Shown in pieces: positions 28,559-28,683 of a stretch of 28,683 nucleotides of DNA (positions within the stretch are counted from its first letter, which is position 1; each line of letters begins with the position of its first letter). The translations under genes were made by a program, and so were the position numbers. The notes beneath the pieces are model-generated. The model did no database searches. It was given only the letters and a program-made list of their open reading frames with translations, and had not been told where the DNA came from. The stretch is from DATEVL01 sp964448245 (GTDB lineage: Bacteria > Chloroflexota > Anaerolineae > Anaerolineales > E44-bin32), in the NCBI GenBank assembly GCA_964448245.1, contig CAYUWF010000018.1:1-28683 (forward strand), read 5' to 3'.

Positions 28559-28683
28559 TGCTTCCTTGCCTGTGGACGGAACAGCGCTCTTTGAGTCCGG
28601 TGGCAGGCGCAGGATGGCGGCGGTTCCGGCCAGGAACGCCAGTCCGGCCAGGCCATACAGCAGCAGATACCCTCCCGCCGTGC
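28553..28683 (-). CDS. C-terminus of an MFS-like transporter (partial)
   Basis: The gene is cut by the right edge; the last 42 codons are visible. They encode a final hydrophobic helix (YLLLYGLAGLAFLAGTAAIL) followed by a short polar tail RLPPDSKSAVPSTGKEAP. This is the usual end of a 12-helix major facilitator-type permease, but other membrane protein families could end the same way. The TGA stop at 28555-28553 is part of the repeat CTTCGACTTCGCTCAG, so the original stop may have been replaced. Confidence 0.55.
   Translation of the reverse strand, partial: TAGGYLLLYGLAGLAFLAGTAAILRLPPDSKSAVPSTGKEAP

Overview
The window is GC-rich, gene-dense bacterial chromosome, probably from an uncultured member of the Chloroflexota (Anaerolineae-like). 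That placement is inference. It rests on the base composition, the PdxS/PdxT route to pyridoxal phosphate, a SpoIIIAA-like AAA/R3H protein, beta-propeller lipoproteins, WXG100-like small proteins, and intergenic DNA full of short palindromic repeats. No rRNA, tRNA, CRISPR array, transposase or phage gene was seen.

Layout. Positions 1-3757 (minus) hold a cut-off AAA/R3H ATPase gene, a double-GNAT-like gene whose 3' end contains a 42-bp tandem repeat, pdxT, a broken PNPOx-fold gene and pdxS. Positions 4134-6670 (plus) hold a GntR regulator and a YxlE/YxlF/YxlG-like ABC export module. Positions 6680-8289 hold two parS-like ParB sites, two overlapping small genes and a methyltransferase with a C-terminal zinc ribbon. 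Positions 8342-9311 hold decayed coding sequence and a divergent pair of WXG100-like genes. Next come an adenine phosphoribosyltransferase-like gene, a shortened GNAT gene and an arsR-arsM operon with an operator/promoter, facing a cytochrome-b5-like gene. Positions 12176-14192 (minus) encode two lipoproteins. Positions 14346-16955 (plus) encode a molybdopterin oxidoreductase, an EamA permease and Pcm. Positions 16965-20959 (minus) encode a two-domain VOC dioxygenase-like protein, an FG-GAP lipoprotein and DnaN. Then come a soluble GAF histidine kinase (plus), an EF-Tu-domain-2-like small protein (minus), and a plus-strand peptidase group: a C45 acyltransferase, an S9 peptidase and a double-domain creatininase. 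The window ends in the C-terminus of an MFS-like transporter (minus).

How it fits together. Two near-perfect parS sites 1.3 kb apart, about 12-13 kb from dnaN, suggest a region near the replication origin, although no dnaA or DnaA-box cluster is visible. Several genes have a good -10 box 7-9 bases before the start codon, sometimes with a -35 at 17 bp, which implies leaderless transcripts. The gaps carry at least three repeat families (CTTCGACTTCGCTCAG-type, ATGTCATT-type, and CAGCTGCGC palindromes) plus a heptamer tandem array. One repeat copy lies inside a reading frame and another supplies a stop codon. Four gene relics show active gene decay between intact operons.
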